In this document: positions 5,485 to 6,030 of the stretch, piece after piece
How positions within the stretch are numbered: the stretch's first letter is position 1
Layout: every line of letters starts with the position of its first letter
Source: Rhodospirillales bacterium
Lineage (GTDB): Bacteria > Pseudomonadota > Alphaproteobacteria > Rhodospirillales > JAOUPW01
DNA: 6,030 nucleotides
Assembly (NCBI GenBank): GCA_029879665.1
Contig: JAOUPW010000142.1
Span: 1-6,030 of the forward strand
Direction of reading: 5' to 3'
Notes under the pieces: generated by a model
Seen by the model: the letters and a program-made list of their open reading frames with translations, nothing else
Database searches by the model: none
What the model was told of the DNA's origin: nothing
Program-made: the position numbers and the translations under genes

Positions 5485-6030
5485 TCAGCCGACGGGCTTT
5501 GTTGCCTGGATATGGACGGCGGTCACCGGCGGAAACGGGCGGTGGCCGGATATGCGCACCTGTTCAAATCCCGCCTTCGAAATAAAATCATGCATCTCGC
5601 TTTCGCCGATTACGCCGCCAAGCGATGTGTTCCACGCCTGCGGGTCCGCCCGAAGATCGGCAGGCAAGTCGCCGTTCCGTACCAGATCGCAGGCGGCGAG
5701 GCGGCCCCCCGGGCGAAGAATGCGGGCGGCTTCGGAAAACGCGACTTGCTTGTCCAGAGCGAGGTTAAAGGATGCATTGGCGAGCACCAAGTCGATGCTG
5801 CCGTCGGCGAGGGGCAGCCGTTCCATGTCGCCGGCGAGGGGAAGAACCCGTCCCGCGCCGAGGCCGTCCGCCGACTGCCGCGCCAGTTCAAGCATTGCCG
5901 GCGTCAGGTCGAAGGCGATGACCCGTCCATCCGGGGCCAGGCGTTGGGCGATCAGGCAGGCATCCAGCCCGGCGCCCGAGCCCAGGTCTATGACGTCGCG
6001 GACGCCGGATAAATCAAGATCCCCGAAGGG
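5485..6030 (-). CDS. SAM-dependent methyltransferase, ArsM-like, N-terminus beyond the window
   Basis: The last 181 residues of a minus-strand gene are present. The frame is open to the window edge, so the true start lies outside, and an ATG at 5895 falls inside the fold. Counting from the edge, VIDLGSGAGLDACLIA (13-28) is SAM motif I, VIAFDLTPAMLELA (37-50) holds the acidic ribose-binding residue, GDMERLPLADGSIDLVLANA (67-86) covers motifs II-III, and ARILRPGGRLAACDLV (102-117) is the late methyltransferase motif. Spacing and wording resemble arsenite methyltransferase ArsM. However, the two arsenic-binding cysteines expected in this part appear as alanine (LANASFNL, 83-90) and serine (WNTSLGG, 133-139). 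It is therefore better called a class I methyltransferase of unknown substrate. It converges with the GntR gene across 26 bases without a terminator. It is GC-richer than its neighbours. Confidence 0.85.
   Translation of the reverse strand, partial: PFGDLDLSGVRDVIDLGSGAGLDACLIAQRLAPDGRVIAFDLTPAMLELARQSADGLGAGRVLPLAGDMERLPLADGSIDLVLANASFNLALDKQVAFSEAARILRPGGRLAACDLVRNGDLPADLRADPQAWNTSLGGVIGESEMHDFISKAGFEQVRISGHRPFPPVTAVHIQATKPVG

Noticed and set aside
5512..6012. 166-residue plus-strand open frame opposite the methyltransferase
   Set aside because: The opposite frame carries clear SAM-binding motifs. This frame is Arg/Ala/Gly rich, as expected for a GC-rich antisense shadow.

Overview
The window looks like chromosome from an alphaproteobacterium, possibly of Rhodospirillales type. 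This is an inference from moderate GC coding DNA, strong AAGGGAGG-type ribosome binding sites, and a TRAP transporter paired with an FCD-type GntR regulator and a Gfo/Idh/MocA oxidoreductase. No RNA gene, insertion sequence, CRISPR array or phage gene was seen.

Layout, left to right. Bases 1-58 hold a strong rho-independent terminator closing an upstream transcription unit. Bases 59-208 form a leader with several short perfect palindromes. A plus-strand pair follows: a small DUF1330 protein (209-511) and a Gfo/Idh/MocA oxidoreductase (524-1531), 12 bases apart. Converging on it is a complete minus-strand TRAP transporter operon in the order dctP (4521-3427), dctQ (3420-2857), dctM (2850-1528), with 6-base gaps. 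The stop codons of dctM and the oxidoreductase overlap. An AT-rich intergenic region (4522-4741) separates dctP from a divergent GntR/FCD regulator (4742-5458). It contains a good promoter for the transporter and two short perfect palindromes. The right edge holds the 3' part of a minus-strand SAM-dependent methyltransferase (5485-6030), which resembles ArsM but lacks cysteines at the positions expected in the visible part.

How the genes may work together (inference): DctP captures a solute in the periplasm, DctQM imports it with Na+ or H+, and the oxidoreductase, perhaps with the DUF1330 protein, acts on it in the cytoplasm. The GntR regulator probably senses the solute or a product and controls the divergent transporter operon. 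The substrate cannot be read from the sequence. DctP lacks the usual carboxylate-binding arginine and the oxidoreductase lacks the usual catalytic aspartate, so both may be specialised away from the textbook members of their families. The methyltransferase looks unrelated to this module.
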